Part shown: positions 6,274-15,954 of the stretch, in pieces | Position numbering within the stretch: the stretch's first letter is position 1 | Layout of the letters: each line of letters begins with the position of its first letter | Assembly (NCBI GenBank): GCA_019677205.1 | Contig: JAAMXY010002132.1 | Span: forward strand, 1 to 16,035 | Length of the DNA: 16,035 bases | Reading direction: 5' to 3' | From: Pinguiococcus pyrenoidosus | Taxonomy: Eukaryota; Sar; Pinguiophyceae; Pinguiochrysidales; Pinguiochrysidaceae | The notes under the pieces: generated by a model | Told to the model about the DNA's origin: nothing | Databases searched by the model: none | The model's input: only the letters and a program-made list of their open reading frames with translations | Made by a program: the position numbers and the translations under genes

Positions 6274-9165
6274 TCAGCTGCTATCGGCCAGCACCTCATC
6301 CACGGCAAACCCGAAGAGCGGCATCAGCGTTGACGCAGTTCTGGATGAGAACATGTGCTTCGGAAACGGTTTGCCATAGCTTGTTGCAACGCTCGACGCT
6401 CGCTCTCCGGACTTCGCAATGAGCAGATCCCTGTCCCACTCCTCGAGGAAGGCATACAGGGAATAGAAGATCGCTGCTCGATCTGCTTCGCGCCCCGGAG
6501 GCAGCGTCTCGGCTCGAATCACTGTCGCTTGAAACCATTCTCCCGGAGACGCCGGAAGAGGGCGTGGGGAGGACGCGGCGAACTTCTCGTGGCGTCGACA
6601 AGCTTCCATAGCCTGGCGCACGCGGCCTAGAGAGAGAAGTCCGTGGACGAGGGAGCCTAGGTCCCCAATTCGTTCTAGCATCTGAATCGCCATCTCTCGA
6701 AGCTGACCCCGTTCCACGTCGCCTCGTCGCAGGAGATACGCGGCGAGGGACAACGAATCCTCGCAAGGTGCCGATCTAAACAAGCGGACGACCTCCTTCG
6801 GCTTGCCCAGGCACAAGAGGCATTCTCCTGCGACCACAACGACTGCCGCTGACGGAGGCTTCGTCCCTTTGTGCGGCACAGCGCCCGGGTCAAGCAGCTC
6901 GCAGGCGGTTGCAGCCCCGGATTGGGCAGCGCAGAGCTCGAGGCAAGCGTCCACGATGTACTGAAGCTGCTGAACGTGCTCGGTGGAAGCCTCTCGTTTG
7001 GACGATGACTCGTCCGGCGCCCCCCCTTTCCACTTCACGAGTACTTCAATGGCCGCTGGGAGAAGCACGTGGAAGACAATCTCGTTGTGAAAAACGATCA
7101 GGCGTCCGTCCGGTGCCCGCAGATTCCGCAGCGGAAGCCGCGAGTCGACGTGTGCCTTCCGGTAGCAGCCAGCTCCGAGGCCCCAGCCCGACGCCCGGCT
7201 GCCCTCCAGGCTTCCACTTCTTGCAGCGCTGAGAGCTTGGGCGCAGACGAGCGTCAGGGAGCTACGATCTAGCACAAATCCTGAGCTTGAGGAAGGCAGC
7301 CACGGGGCCGAATACGCTACGGTATCGTCCACGGCGCCAAGCACTTTCATTTCCTCGTCCCTCGCCGTTCCGTTCTCCAGGAGTTCGCTTAGTTGCGTGC
7401 ACTCTTCCGGAAGGGCTCGCTCGTCGGGGCCTCTCGCAAACTGAGCGGACTGGGCCTTGCCTTGCGTCGTTCCTTCCCGTAGGCTCTGAAGGCCGTAGAG
7501 CACGACCGAGCGTGCCCCAAGCGCCGCGGCTTCCGCTGCTGCCAGCGCTGCAAAGACTGCACGCAGGTGGTCCACTGATTCGAACCTGGCCACGACCGCC
7601 TGCAGCTTATCTAGGATCGCGCACTTCACGCTGTACACGATCTCGAACGGTGATTTCAAGCGCTGATGGGGTACTAGCGTGTCCATCAGCACTCTCCCTC
7701 GCCGCTGCGCTGCGCTGGCTCCTGCTGCCAACAGTCGCCATCGAATCCCGTTGGAGACCGAGCGGATCCTCTGCAACTCCATCTGGGATGCGGCCACGGG
7801 CGCTTTCGCGGGGATGCCCCTTCGCAGCAGGGTTCGCACAGCCGGTAGGCAGGCTGATCCATCGCCGAGGATACGCTGAGGCTCCATGCGAATCTCAAAG
7901 AAGAGCTGCGTCGCCTCCCCGGACGCTCCCCTGCTCCCGATGCTTCTTGAGACCCAGCACGGGGCGTGAAGTGGCCAGGAGTCGGTGTATGGCCCCGCTG
8001 GATACGAGTACTCTCGCTCGCCCTCCGCTTGGCCTGTCTGTAGGCACAGTGGCCCTGCCTCGACGATGGGGGCCATCACACGCGGATACCTTGTCCTCAG
8101 CCGTCGTTGCTCGACGAGAGCCGGCGATATGTATTCATCGCTGTGCTTCTCCTGCATGGCGTCGGCGTTGTGCGAGGCCACGTCAAACACGACGCTCTCC
8201 TTCGCGCCTGCCGAGTGCAGCACCAGCATATTGTCTACCACCGAGAAGGACATGCCGGCTCTGAAAGCCGAAGGGTTCGATTTGGGGCTGGCCGCCGGAT
8301 CCCCAGGCGCGCCCAGAACCAGCATGTGGGTCAGGCTCACCCGCTCTCTGTCGATCCGATACAGGTACGCCAGCGGCGTGCTCGCCTTACTGGCTCCAGG
8401 CACGAGCTGCAGGCAGTAATCAAAACGATAGAGGGACAGCAGACCGACCTCGCGCGACTGCAGGGACGACGCTCCATGCAAGCCTAGCTCAAAAACCGGA
8501 GCGGCATGGGGCGGGGGGATCTCCAGCTTGGGCAAGTCGCTGGTGTCATAGGGCATGAAGTAGCTGCACATCGTGTTGCCCTTGGGCCCGGTCGCCATGA
8601 CCATCAGCCGCGACGCCGGCGCATACCAAAAAGCCGTCGTCGCATGCTGCACGGACCGATAATGCTTGCAGAGGTTCTTCTTCGCGTTAACCTTGAAGAA
8701 CTCCAGTCCGCGCCGAGTCACCAGGATGAGATCCTGGGACGTGCCCCCGTGGTCGGACCACACGATTCCCTCCGAAAGCATGACTGCATGCTCCGTGGCA
8801 TCCGCGCTCCCCACATCCCCTTTCAACTTGCTCAGCGTGCTGAGTCCCAGTGTCCGCGTATCAATGCGCCAGCGCTGCTCAAAGCGCCCACTGTGTGCGA
8901 AGCTGAACACCAGCAGCTCCGACGGGCTGACCTGCACCGCCACATAGGAGCCATCCAAGCTGAAGGCCACGTACACTGCGGCGCACGCCTCCGGAGACAA
9001 CACCAGCGGCGCGCTCAGCTGAGGGGTCTCGCTCACGACGCTTATCCGCTGAAACGCGGCTCCTCGGCGGAGAACCAGCTGCTGCAGCACCGGGTCGTAC
9101 CACTGAGCATCAAAAGTAGCGCTCGGAATCGATAGGCGCTCCACGAGCTCCAAGGCGCTCGCCAT
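6274..9165 (-). CDS. RMC1: RMC1-like (Mic1/C18orf8/Bulli) subunit of the Mon1-Ccz1 Rab7 exchange factor
   Basis: This is a single uninterrupted frame of 963 residues. In animals RMC1 binds Mon1-Ccz1, which activates Rab7 on late endosomes and autophagosomes. The N-terminal half looks like a beta-propeller. Recognisable family segments are the fusion of a charged strand with VTRRGLEFFKVN (about 150-165), VVDNMLVLHSAGAKESVVFDV (about 305-325) and LFFEIRMEPQRIL (about 418-430). The C-terminal half is predominantly helical, with FYSLYAFLEEWD near 900 matching the segment before the family C-terminus. It is about half again as long as the animal protein because of Ala/Ser-rich linkers in the middle. 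ATG 9165 is the first in frame. It shares promoter region 3 with the TENT4-like gene. It could be another propeller-helix trafficking subunit, but the order of matched segments favours RMC1. The assignment is from recalled family features, not a search. Confidence 0.82.
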   Translation of the reverse strand: MASALELVERLSIPSATFDAQWYDPVLQQLVLRRGAAFQRISVVSETPQLSAPLVLSPEACAAVYVAFSLDGSYVAVQVSPSELLVFSFAHSGRFEQRWRIDTRTLGLSTLSKLKGDVGSADATEHAVMLSEGIVWSDHGGTSQDLILVTRRGLEFFKVNAKKNLCKHYRSVQHATTAFWYAPASRLMVMATGPKGNTMCSYFMPYDTSDLPKLEIPPPHAAPVFELGLHGASSLQSREVGLLSLYRFDYCLQLVPGASKASTPLAYLYRIDRERVSLTHMLVLGAPGDPAASPKSNPSAFRAGMSFSVVDNMLVLHSAGAKESVVFDVASHNADAMQEKHSDEYISPALVEQRRLRTRYPRVMAPIVEAGPLCLQTGQAEGEREYSYPAGPYTDSWPLHAPCWVSRSIGSRGASGEATQLFFEIRMEPQRILGDGSACLPAVRTLLRRGIPAKAPVAASQMELQRIRSVSNGIRWRLLAAGASAAQRRGRVLMDTLVPHQRLKSPFEIVYSVKCAILDKLQAVVARFESVDHLRAVFAALAAAEAAALGARSVVLYGLQSLREGTTQGKAQSAQFARGPDERALPEECTQLSELLENGTARDEEMKVLGAVDDTVAYSAPWLPSSSSGFVLDRSSLTLVCAQALSAARSGSLEGSRASGWGLGAGCYRKAHVDSRLPLRNLRAPDGRLIVFHNEIVFHVLLPAAIEVLVKWKGGAPDESSSKREASTEHVQQLQYIVDACLELCAAQSGAATACELLDPGAVPHKGTKPPSAAVVVVAGECLLCLGKPKEVVRLFRSAPCEDSLSLAAYLLRRGDVERGQLREMAIQMLERIGDLGSLVHGLLSLGRVRQAMEACRRHEKFAASSPRPLPASPGEWFQATVIRAETLPPGREADRAAIFYSLYAFLEEWDRDLLIAKSGERASSVATSYGKPFPKHMFSSRTASTLMPLFGFAVDEVLADSS

Positions 9166-9592
9166 GGGCCATGGGAGGCTGAGCGCGTCGCGCGGGAGCG
9201 GTAGTCGCTGTCTTTGGGATTCCTAATGATTTCCGTTGGAATAGGTTTTACTCTTGTGCCATATAAAGTTCATGACTATTGAACACCTTGTGATTCTGTT
9301 TTCTTTTCAAGTCTCCTTCGCCGTTGGTTGGTCCCTCCATTCCCGCTTCAAAATGTGTATCGCGCTGTTGGACACCGGCGCTTGCTTCGGCAGTTGCTGC
9401 CCAAGAACGCCGCGGACCGAGAACGCCCCCGGCGCCTTTGTCGTTGGTGGACGCGCTGAGCAGCGAGCAGTGCCGTGCGCGGCAAGGCACGAGGGCTGGC
9501 GAGGCGTTTTGCGGACCCGGCGTCTCCGTCTCTACCTCCCGACCTGCGGAAGAGAATCCGGCCTTAGGAATCGGACTGAAGTTGGTGCAAAC
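9166..9592. promoter_or_regulatory. Divergent promoter region 3 and leader of the TENT4-like gene
   Basis: The gap between ATG 9165 (RMC1, minus) and ATG 9593 (TENT4-like, plus) is 427 bp. The shared element lies at 9230-9245 on the minus strand. From about 9250 to 9592 the plus strand is open in the frame of the downstream gene, with further ATGs at about 9269, 9272 and 9353. A longer N-terminus is therefore possible, but its composition looks non-coding and I treat it as 5' UTR. Confidence 0.5.
9230..9245 (-). promoter_or_regulatory. Shared promoter element, copy 3 (compact form)
   Basis: On the minus strand it reads CCTATTCCAACGGAAA, followed by ATCATTAGG. It has the same TATTC and CAACGGAAA blocks as copy 1 without the spacer between them. 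It ends 64 bp upstream of the RMC1 ATG and points to that gene. Confidence 0.5.
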
Positions 9593-12500
9593 ATGGAGAA
9601 GCTTCTGAGATCGGCGCCCTCCGAGGACGCGCCGCCGAGGAGCCGGGAGAAGGAGATCGAAGAGGAGGAGCGCTTGAATCTCATAACTCAGCTGTACTGC
9701 GTCGCGAGAAGATGCGCGGAGATCCGGACGCAAAGGAACCGGTGATTCTGAGCGACACAAATGGCACTTTTGCGAGCTTCGCCTCGTCGCTGACGCAGTG
9801 CCTATCCCACTCTACTTTCGCAGGAGGAAGCGGCTCTCGCCCTCTGGTCCGACGTGCAAAGAGAAAGTCTGGGAATTCTGGCTGTCCCGCAGCCTGGAAG
9901 AACGAGCCGAGATCATGTCCATAGCGGAGCCTATGATAGTCGAGGTGCTCTCGTTGCTGGCCACGCGCACCCGCGCGCATCGGCGCATCGCGCGGAAGCT
10001 GCGGCCGGCTCTGCAAGTGCTGAAGAGGACGCAGAACCCGCGGAAGCAGAGGGCCCCCAAAGCGCGACCGAGGGCACGGTCGCGTGCCCAGCGACACCTC
10101 CTGGCCGCCGGGGAACGCTTCACGGATGCCTTGGTACCTTTGGAGCACAGCGAGTACTGGCACTGCCGCAACATCGAAGAGCTCTTGACGGTGAATGATC
10201 GCCTTGTGGCACAGACGCTCATGCTCAAGCAGCCGGGCAAGAAGCAGGAGATGATGATATCCCTGTCGTTGAGGTTGCTCCAAAGGCCCGAGGAGATGCT
10301 GCAGACCTTCGAGACTCTCTCCCTCGGAGGATTCCTTGAGCATCTTAAGGAGCAAGCACAGCCCCCTGAGTGCGACGCTGGATGGCAGACGCCACAGTGG
10401 TGCGAACGCATGCTGCATGTCACCCTGGGGACCCTGTTGGTCGGCCTCTTTGAGCAGCGCTTGCTCGTCGCATACGCAACCCGTGGCCAGATGCAGCCAT
10501 CGAGTCCGCCTCGAGTGTGCGTGCTTGCAAGGCCCCGGATGGACCTTCTCAAGTATTTAAACTCTAGACAGCAGGAAGCTGCCCATGGACCGGGCAGAGA
10601 CTTTCCCAAGAGCAAGGTTGCCGCCATGGCGGCGGGGGTCTACGCTACGGCCCTGCGTCGCTGGCGGAGCCCAGAGTACTTCTACGAATCGTCGCTCACG
10701 TCGCAGCTCCGGCGGTTGTGCCATGAAAGTGATGTCTCCGAGGCAGTCCTCTTCTGGACATCAGCCGGGGGCGCATCCGAGCAGGCCATGGTCCGGAAGG
10801 CGTCGCTGATGCTAGCCACTCTCCTAGCGGTGAGCTCCTTCAAAGGTTTCCGTGGCATTGGGGATGAGCAGCGTCGACCATTGAGTCTGGTGGAGTCCGT
10901 GTTCCTCCCGGGTGCGGTCCCTCACATGAGCGAGGACAGCGGTGTTGCCCTTGGGTGTGTCGATGCTCTGAGCGGCTCTCCTCTCAGCTACTGTGGAACC
11001 GTGATGGGCTCGGTCTGCCTGCAGGTATCCAGCAAGATGCAGAACGACGTATCTCGCTGGTACGAGCAGGAGCTGGAAAGGCTCCTCGCAGACGACGAGG
11101 CGACGGCCGGCAATCGCGTCCGCCGGCCGCTCGATTCCAAGGCTCCAGCGTCACCGCTCCCCTCGTTCCGTGAAATCGCCGTCGACGAGGCAGGCAAGAA
11201 GAGCAAAAAGGCACGCCGGAGGAGGAAGAGTGGACGAGGGAAGGGCAAGCCCAAGGACCCGCCCAAGACCGAGGCTGCCGAATCCTCGAGTCGTCCGTCC
11301 GCGATTGCGGCGCTGAATGAAGCGGACTTAGACTTCGTGCCTCCATGTCGGAACGATCAGAGGAAACGTCACTCCACCGGTCGCCTGAGCCTGGAGCGCG
11401 TGGCACCGATCTCAGACACCGACTCTGATGAGCCCAAGATGATCGATGGCGCCCGGACGACGTTGCGATACCAAGACTCGGTCGCGAGCAGCGAAGACGA
11501 CGAAGACTTGTCACGCCTGGTGGCCTCCGTTGGCCTGCATGTTCCCGAGAGGCTTGACCGCGGCAGGAGACGGGGTCGACCAACCCCTGGGCCGTCGCTC
11601 CGCCTGTCGAAGTCGGGAAATTGCTTGTCCATCAGACAGGATCTGTCGTTTGCGCTTGAAGGTGCTTTGTCATGCGAGGAAACAGCGCCCGATGATCTCA
11701 CCGAGGCGGACGCGTCCTTTGGCAGCCAGGATTGGGAGCCGATCGACGACGACGAGACTGCCGTGCAGGACGCTCGGGAAGCGGAGCTAGAGCAAGAGGA
11801 AACACCGGCAGTAGGCGTTCGGAACTCGAGTCCCGGTGCAAGAAACAGGGCGCGCACCAACTCCGAGGGAGACACGGTTTCGGACTACCTCATTATGGAT
11901 TTTGATCAGGATGGTCCCGTAGATGGACGTGCCGACCCGAACGCCAACCTCCTGAATGCCATGGATCTCAGCACCAAGCGGAATGCGGGGGGGGCAGCAA
12001 GAAAAGCGATCGCTCCCATCAAAGTCTGCTTTGAGGTTGACACAAAGGAATCCGGTGACGCGCTAAATCCGCCGTTGCTCCCGATGCGCCACGCTGAGGG
12101 AAGTCGGGAGGCTCGTGGCAGTCTGGCGGTGAGCTCCTCAAGTGGCACTGACTCGCCGGCCTCCGAGGAAGAGGCGTCGCCCGCCTCGTCTCCGGGCGAG
12201 GGCCAGTGCGTGATTGCGAGTCCGGAAAGGCTCGGCGAAACCCTTGAGACGTCGAGCCCGGACTCGTCTGGAAACGCTGGCAGCCCGAGCGAGGCGCTCA
12301 AGGATGGATCTCCCGAACCGGTGACCACGGAACCGGAGCTTGCAGCCTTGCCCACCGGCCCAAGCAAGGCCGAGGGGCCGGCGGAGCTGGACCGAATGAA
12401 GGGACTGGCAGAGGACAATGCGCTCCTCTTGGACATGTGCCTTCGGCTAGAAGCTGAAGCGAGCAGCCTGAGAAATGTGGTCGCCCTGCAGCAAGGGCAT

Positions 12501-14783
12501 CTGGCAACTGTAGCGTTGCCACAGTTCCAGCCCCGGCAGATCGGATTGAACTACCCTGCGATCCCTGAGCACTTCGTGGCGACCTTCCCCAGCGGACCAG
12601 CTCCGCCTCAGAGTCCTCAGCGGCCAAGCATGGCAGCGATGGCGCCGGCCGCCCCCCCTCCTCCTCCCACGGCCGCTGCTGCCGCCGCCGCCGTCGCCGC
12701 CGCTGCTGCTGCCAATGTTGGCATGAACCAGTTCTTCGTGGGTTGGAGCCCCGGCTACAGCCCGGCGCTTCCTCCGGCGGTGGGACCGCTCTTCTACCCG
12801 AATCGTGCCCTGAGCGACTGCGGAAAGGCAGGCGACAGTCTGAGCGATGATCTGAACCCTTTGGCTCCGGTCTCGCAGGATCGCGAGCGTGCGGATTCTG
12901 CAGCAGCGGGGATAGCAGTGACCCCAGACCATACCCCACCGAGCATGAAGGCAGCGAGAGAGGCGCAGCGTCCCTCGGTCCCGTCATCGGGTGGGCGGGA
13001 GGTGCCAAATGCTTTGCTCCGATCCCGCCTCGGGAGCGACATCGCCGCGTTCGTGGCGTACGTCACGGAAGAGCAGACCAAGAATGCAATGGCCAGCGCG
13101 ATCGCCATCGAGAACTGCGGAGTTGTGGTGCGGACCCTCTGGCCGCGCGCGCAGATCAAGGCGTACGGCAGCTTCATCAGCCAACTGCATCTCCCAAGCA
13201 GCGACGTGGATCTGGTGATCACCCTGCCGAAAGTGCGAACGCAGTTCCTTGCCGCCACTCCCGGTGCGTTGGAGAGTGGGAACGCGATTCGCGAGGGCGA
13301 GCACAACATCCTTGCTCGTTCGCTGATGCACGAGAAGTGGGTCGACAGATCCACGATCAAGGTGATCTCGCACACTCCGATTCCACTGGTCAAGCTGTGC
13401 GCGCTGATTGATCCCAGTTCCGGGGCTCTCCATGGCGAGCGAGTACCGTCACGCGGGATTTCGACCAGACTTGTGCGGCCCGCTGCCGTGTCCTTCGGTG
13501 GAAGTGATGAACCTTTGTCTCCTGCGGAACATAGCTTCCCGCCGATTCCTTTCCCGATGTATGACCGGTGCACCTTTCTGCCAAGGGCAGCGCTGCAACT
13601 GAATCTAGACGGCTACCCGCTCCGGGCTTTCTCTCGGCACCATCAGGCGCAGGTCGGCGCGGCGAGACGTCCATCGGAGGAAAGCCCGATGCAAGCCAAG
13701 GTGCACAACGCAAGCGAGGCGAAGGCGGCGGGGAAAGCCAAGGATCTGGACTCTCCTCAGAGCACGCTGGAGCAGCAGCCGCCGGACACGCGTGCGCAGC
13801 TGAACCGCCGGTCCATGTCTGCGCTGGGCTTGGACACCGACAAATGCAACGCACAGGGCGTAAGCCGCAGAGCGAGCTCGCCCATGTGCAAGCCGGCAGA
13901 TGAAGGCGTCAGTGCCGGGATGAAAGGCAAGTCGGTCGAAGTGGGAGGGGTTCCAGCCCACGAGAGTTTTGCGGAGGCGGTGAAGTCCACGACGGTGCAC
14001 AAGCGGCGCTCATCCGGGACGTACTACAGTACGAACCATGCACCTAGCTATCGCGGACTCCGGGAAGGGGGGATCCTCTTTTCCACCGGTCAGGCCGCGG
14101 CGCAAGGCGACAAGGACGGCGAGGGGGTCGCTCCGGAGTGCACCCCAAGCGCCAACGAAGGCCCCTGTGGACGGCCAACCCCAGTCCGCTTAGATATCAG
14201 CTTTGAGTCCCAGCAGCACTTTGGCGTCCGAGCGAACGGGTACATGCTGCATCTCATCGAAGCGCTGCCGCCGCTGCGCCCGCTGGTTTTGATACTGAAG
14301 CAGTTCTGCAAGGAGAAGGGACTCAGCGCAAGCTACACGGGCGGAATCAGCAGCTACGCGCTCACCCTGCTCGTTGCGCGGTATCTGCAAGAAACCATCG
14401 GGCGCTCCGGCGGCGACCTCGGGGCCCTGCTTCTCGGTTTTCTCGACTTCTACGGCACGCGCTTTGATCCCCGGACGACGGGAGTGAGCGTTGGCCGGGC
14501 GGTGTACTTCAGTCGCATGCACGCCAACCAGTACATGTCGCAAATGAATCTGTACGATCCGATCATCATCGAGGACCCGCTTTGCAGAACGAACAACGTC
14601 GGCAGGAATTGCTTCCGCATCCAGCAAGTTCTCAAGACGTGGAGGACCGCGGCGCAGGCATTACATGCGCGCCTAGATCAAGATGCTGATGCCGTGGAAG
14701 GAAACCAGCGGATAGGACCGCTGGAAAACGTGTCGGTCCTATCGTGTATGATCAAAGGCGAGATCATCATGGAGGACGACTAA
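9593..14783 (+). CDS. Trf4/TENT4-like noncanonical poly(A) polymerase/terminal nucleotidyltransferase with very long N-terminus
   Basis: The protein has 1702 residues. Exon 1 is 9593-9741 and exon 2 is 9824-14783; the 82 bp intron contains CTGAC and ends TTTCGCAG. Residues about 1-440 are a helical region I cannot name, beginning with a segment like EFWLSRSLEERAEIM. A basic patch (KKSKKARRRRKSG), long acidic and Ser-rich disorder, a short coiled coil (about 950-980) and Pro/Ala runs (about 1000-1020) follow. The nucleotidyltransferase begins near 1110: YGSFISQLHLPSSDVDLV places carboxylates at Asp1177 and Asp1179; the third is Asp1507 in RLDISF. Then come LVLILKQFCKEKGL, YTGGISSYAL, a PAP-associated part (LLLGFLDFYGTRFDP) and DPLCRTNNVGRNCF. 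Trf4-type enzymes add 3' tails that mark nuclear RNAs for the exosome or protect mRNAs. About 270 extra residues lie between catalytic Asp 2 and 3. The long disordered architecture recalls large plant nucleotidyltransferases; that link is tentative. Confidence 0.9.
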
Positions 14784-15072
14784 TACAGACCTTTTTCCTT
14801 TTCCTTCTGTGGACTCCTCCTCCTCTCCCCCCGCTTCCTCGCTTTGCCTCTCTCTCTCAACCGCGTTTCCCTGTTTGTACCGCAGCCCTTCCCTCCCCCC
14901 TCACCTTCCTTTTCCTCTCTCTTAGAGCTCACAACCGCAGACAAGCGCTCACAGGCAAACGTTCAGGGACAAAGGTGGCGGGGAAATGACGGACGGTGGA
15001 GGGCAAGGCGAAGCGTGACAGACGGCGACAATCTTGTCCGCGCGTCCAAGGCGAAGAACAACGCCGCCTTGG
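14784..15072. other. Pyrimidine-rich intergenic region between tandem genes
   Basis: The 289 bp between the TENT4-like stop and the SET ATG must hold the terminator of one gene and the promoter of the next. About 14790-14930 is strongly pyrimidine-biased on the plus strand (CT-rich with C6 and T5 runs). No TATTC/AACGGAAA element is visible here. A minor ATG at about 14987 opens only about ten codons before a stop. I see no further coding exon. Confidence 0.55.
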
Positions 15073-15954
15073 ATGGCGCTGGACCTTGTCGTGCTGGGGG
15101 GATGGTTGCGACTTCCAGACGTTCTTGCGCTCAGCTGCACAAGCAAGGCTCTGGCGAGTCGCTTGAGCGCGCTGCTCCGCTGTATGCACGAGGACGTGAG
15201 CCTTGGGAGAGCTCCGCGGCCCATTCCCTGCTCGAACACCACGGGAGACGGCGTCCTTCCGCCATGCGACTTTCAATGGCTTCAAAGAGTGCAGTGGCGC
15301 CGACCTAGCTTGGAGCTGCACGAGGACGACGAGTTTGAGGGCTGTGACTGCCGCGACGGCTGCTGCAGCGCCGAGGCTTGCTCTTGCGTTGCCTTGAATC
15401 AGCAAGCTGGTCTCGCTGGCCAGGTGACGGCTTCCGATGCTCTCTTCCTATGCCATTGGGGATGTAGGTGCTCCAGAGAGAAGTGCGCCTTGCGCTACGA
15501 CTTCGTTGCAGACGCGGATGGAGCGCTGCGACTGGTGCGGACGAAAGAGAAAGGATGGGGGGTCGTCTTGACCCGTCCGCTCCACGCGGGGGAAGTGCTC
15601 ATGCCCTATACTGGCTATGGGTATCCCAGCCCGGACCACGCGGGGGATCCGCGATACACCATGACGCTGCGGGAGGTGTTCGGCAGTGGCGTCCAGCTGT
15701 GTGCCGTCGATGCCAGTCGCAGTGGGAATGCCGCTCGCTTCGTCAACCATTCGTGCGCACCGAACTTGCGCGTGCGGATACAGCGCTTCGGAAGCATGAA
15801 GCCTGTTCCGGTGCTCGTCGCGAAACGTGAGCTGCGCAGCGGGGAAGAGGTCACTTTCGATTACTTCCAGGACGTCACCGGAGACCAAGCTACTGCGTCT
15901 GCAACTCCCTGCTTCTGTCGCGCTCCAAATTGTCGAGGCTTTCTGCCGAGATAG
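15073..15954 (+). CDS. SUV39/G9a-type SET-domain protein, probable histone H3K9 methyltransferase
   Basis: The protein has 293 residues in a single exon; ATG 15073 is the first ATG in frame. The pre-SET zinc cluster has the classical nine-Cys spacing: C91-x-C93-x3-C97-x5-C103-x-C105, then C127-x3-C131-x-C133-x4-C138. The SET domain follows: KGWGV (160-164), GEVLMPYTG, RFVNHSCAPN (222-231, cofactor-binding knot) and GEEVTFDYF (257-265, catalytic Tyr). The post-SET motif is CFCRAPNC (280-287). This combination defines the SUV39 class, which methylates histone H3, usually Lys9, using S-adenosylmethionine. There is no chromodomain, SRA or ankyrin region. Residues 1-45 (WLRLPDVLALSCTSKALASRL) resemble a degenerate F-box. 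It lies tandem to the TENT4-like gene and has its own upstream gap, so it is probably transcribed separately. Confidence 0.88.
   Translation: MALDLVVLGGWLRLPDVLALSCTSKALASRLSALLRCMHEDVSLGRAPRPIPCSNTTGDGVLPPCDFQWLQRVQWRRPSLELHEDDEFEGCDCRDGCCSAEACSCVALNQQAGLAGQVTASDALFLCHWGCRCSREKCALRYDFVADADGALRLVRTKEKGWGVVLTRPLHAGEVLMPYTGYGYPSPDHAGDPRYTMTLREVFGSGVQLCAVDASRSGNAARFVNHSCAPNLRVRIQRFGSMKPVPVLVAKRELRSGEEVTFDYFQDVTGDQATASATPCFCRAPNCRGFLPR

Noticed and set aside
7287-8264. Plus-strand open frame of about 325 codons opposite RMC1
   Set aside because: Arg/Ser/Pro-rich shadow of the antisense gene with no recognisable domain.
9254-9592. N-terminal extension of the TENT4-like protein upstream of 9593
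   Set aside because: The frame is open but Cys/Arg-rich without motifs and begins almost at the promoter element; treated as 5' UTR, though not excluded.
9681-10627. Two minus-strand open frames opposite the start of the TENT4-like gene
   Set aside because: Overlap each other and a supported coding region; no domain or promoter.
15034-15072. Upstream extension of the SET protein
   Set aside because: It would need a TTG start; the first in-frame ATG is at 15073.
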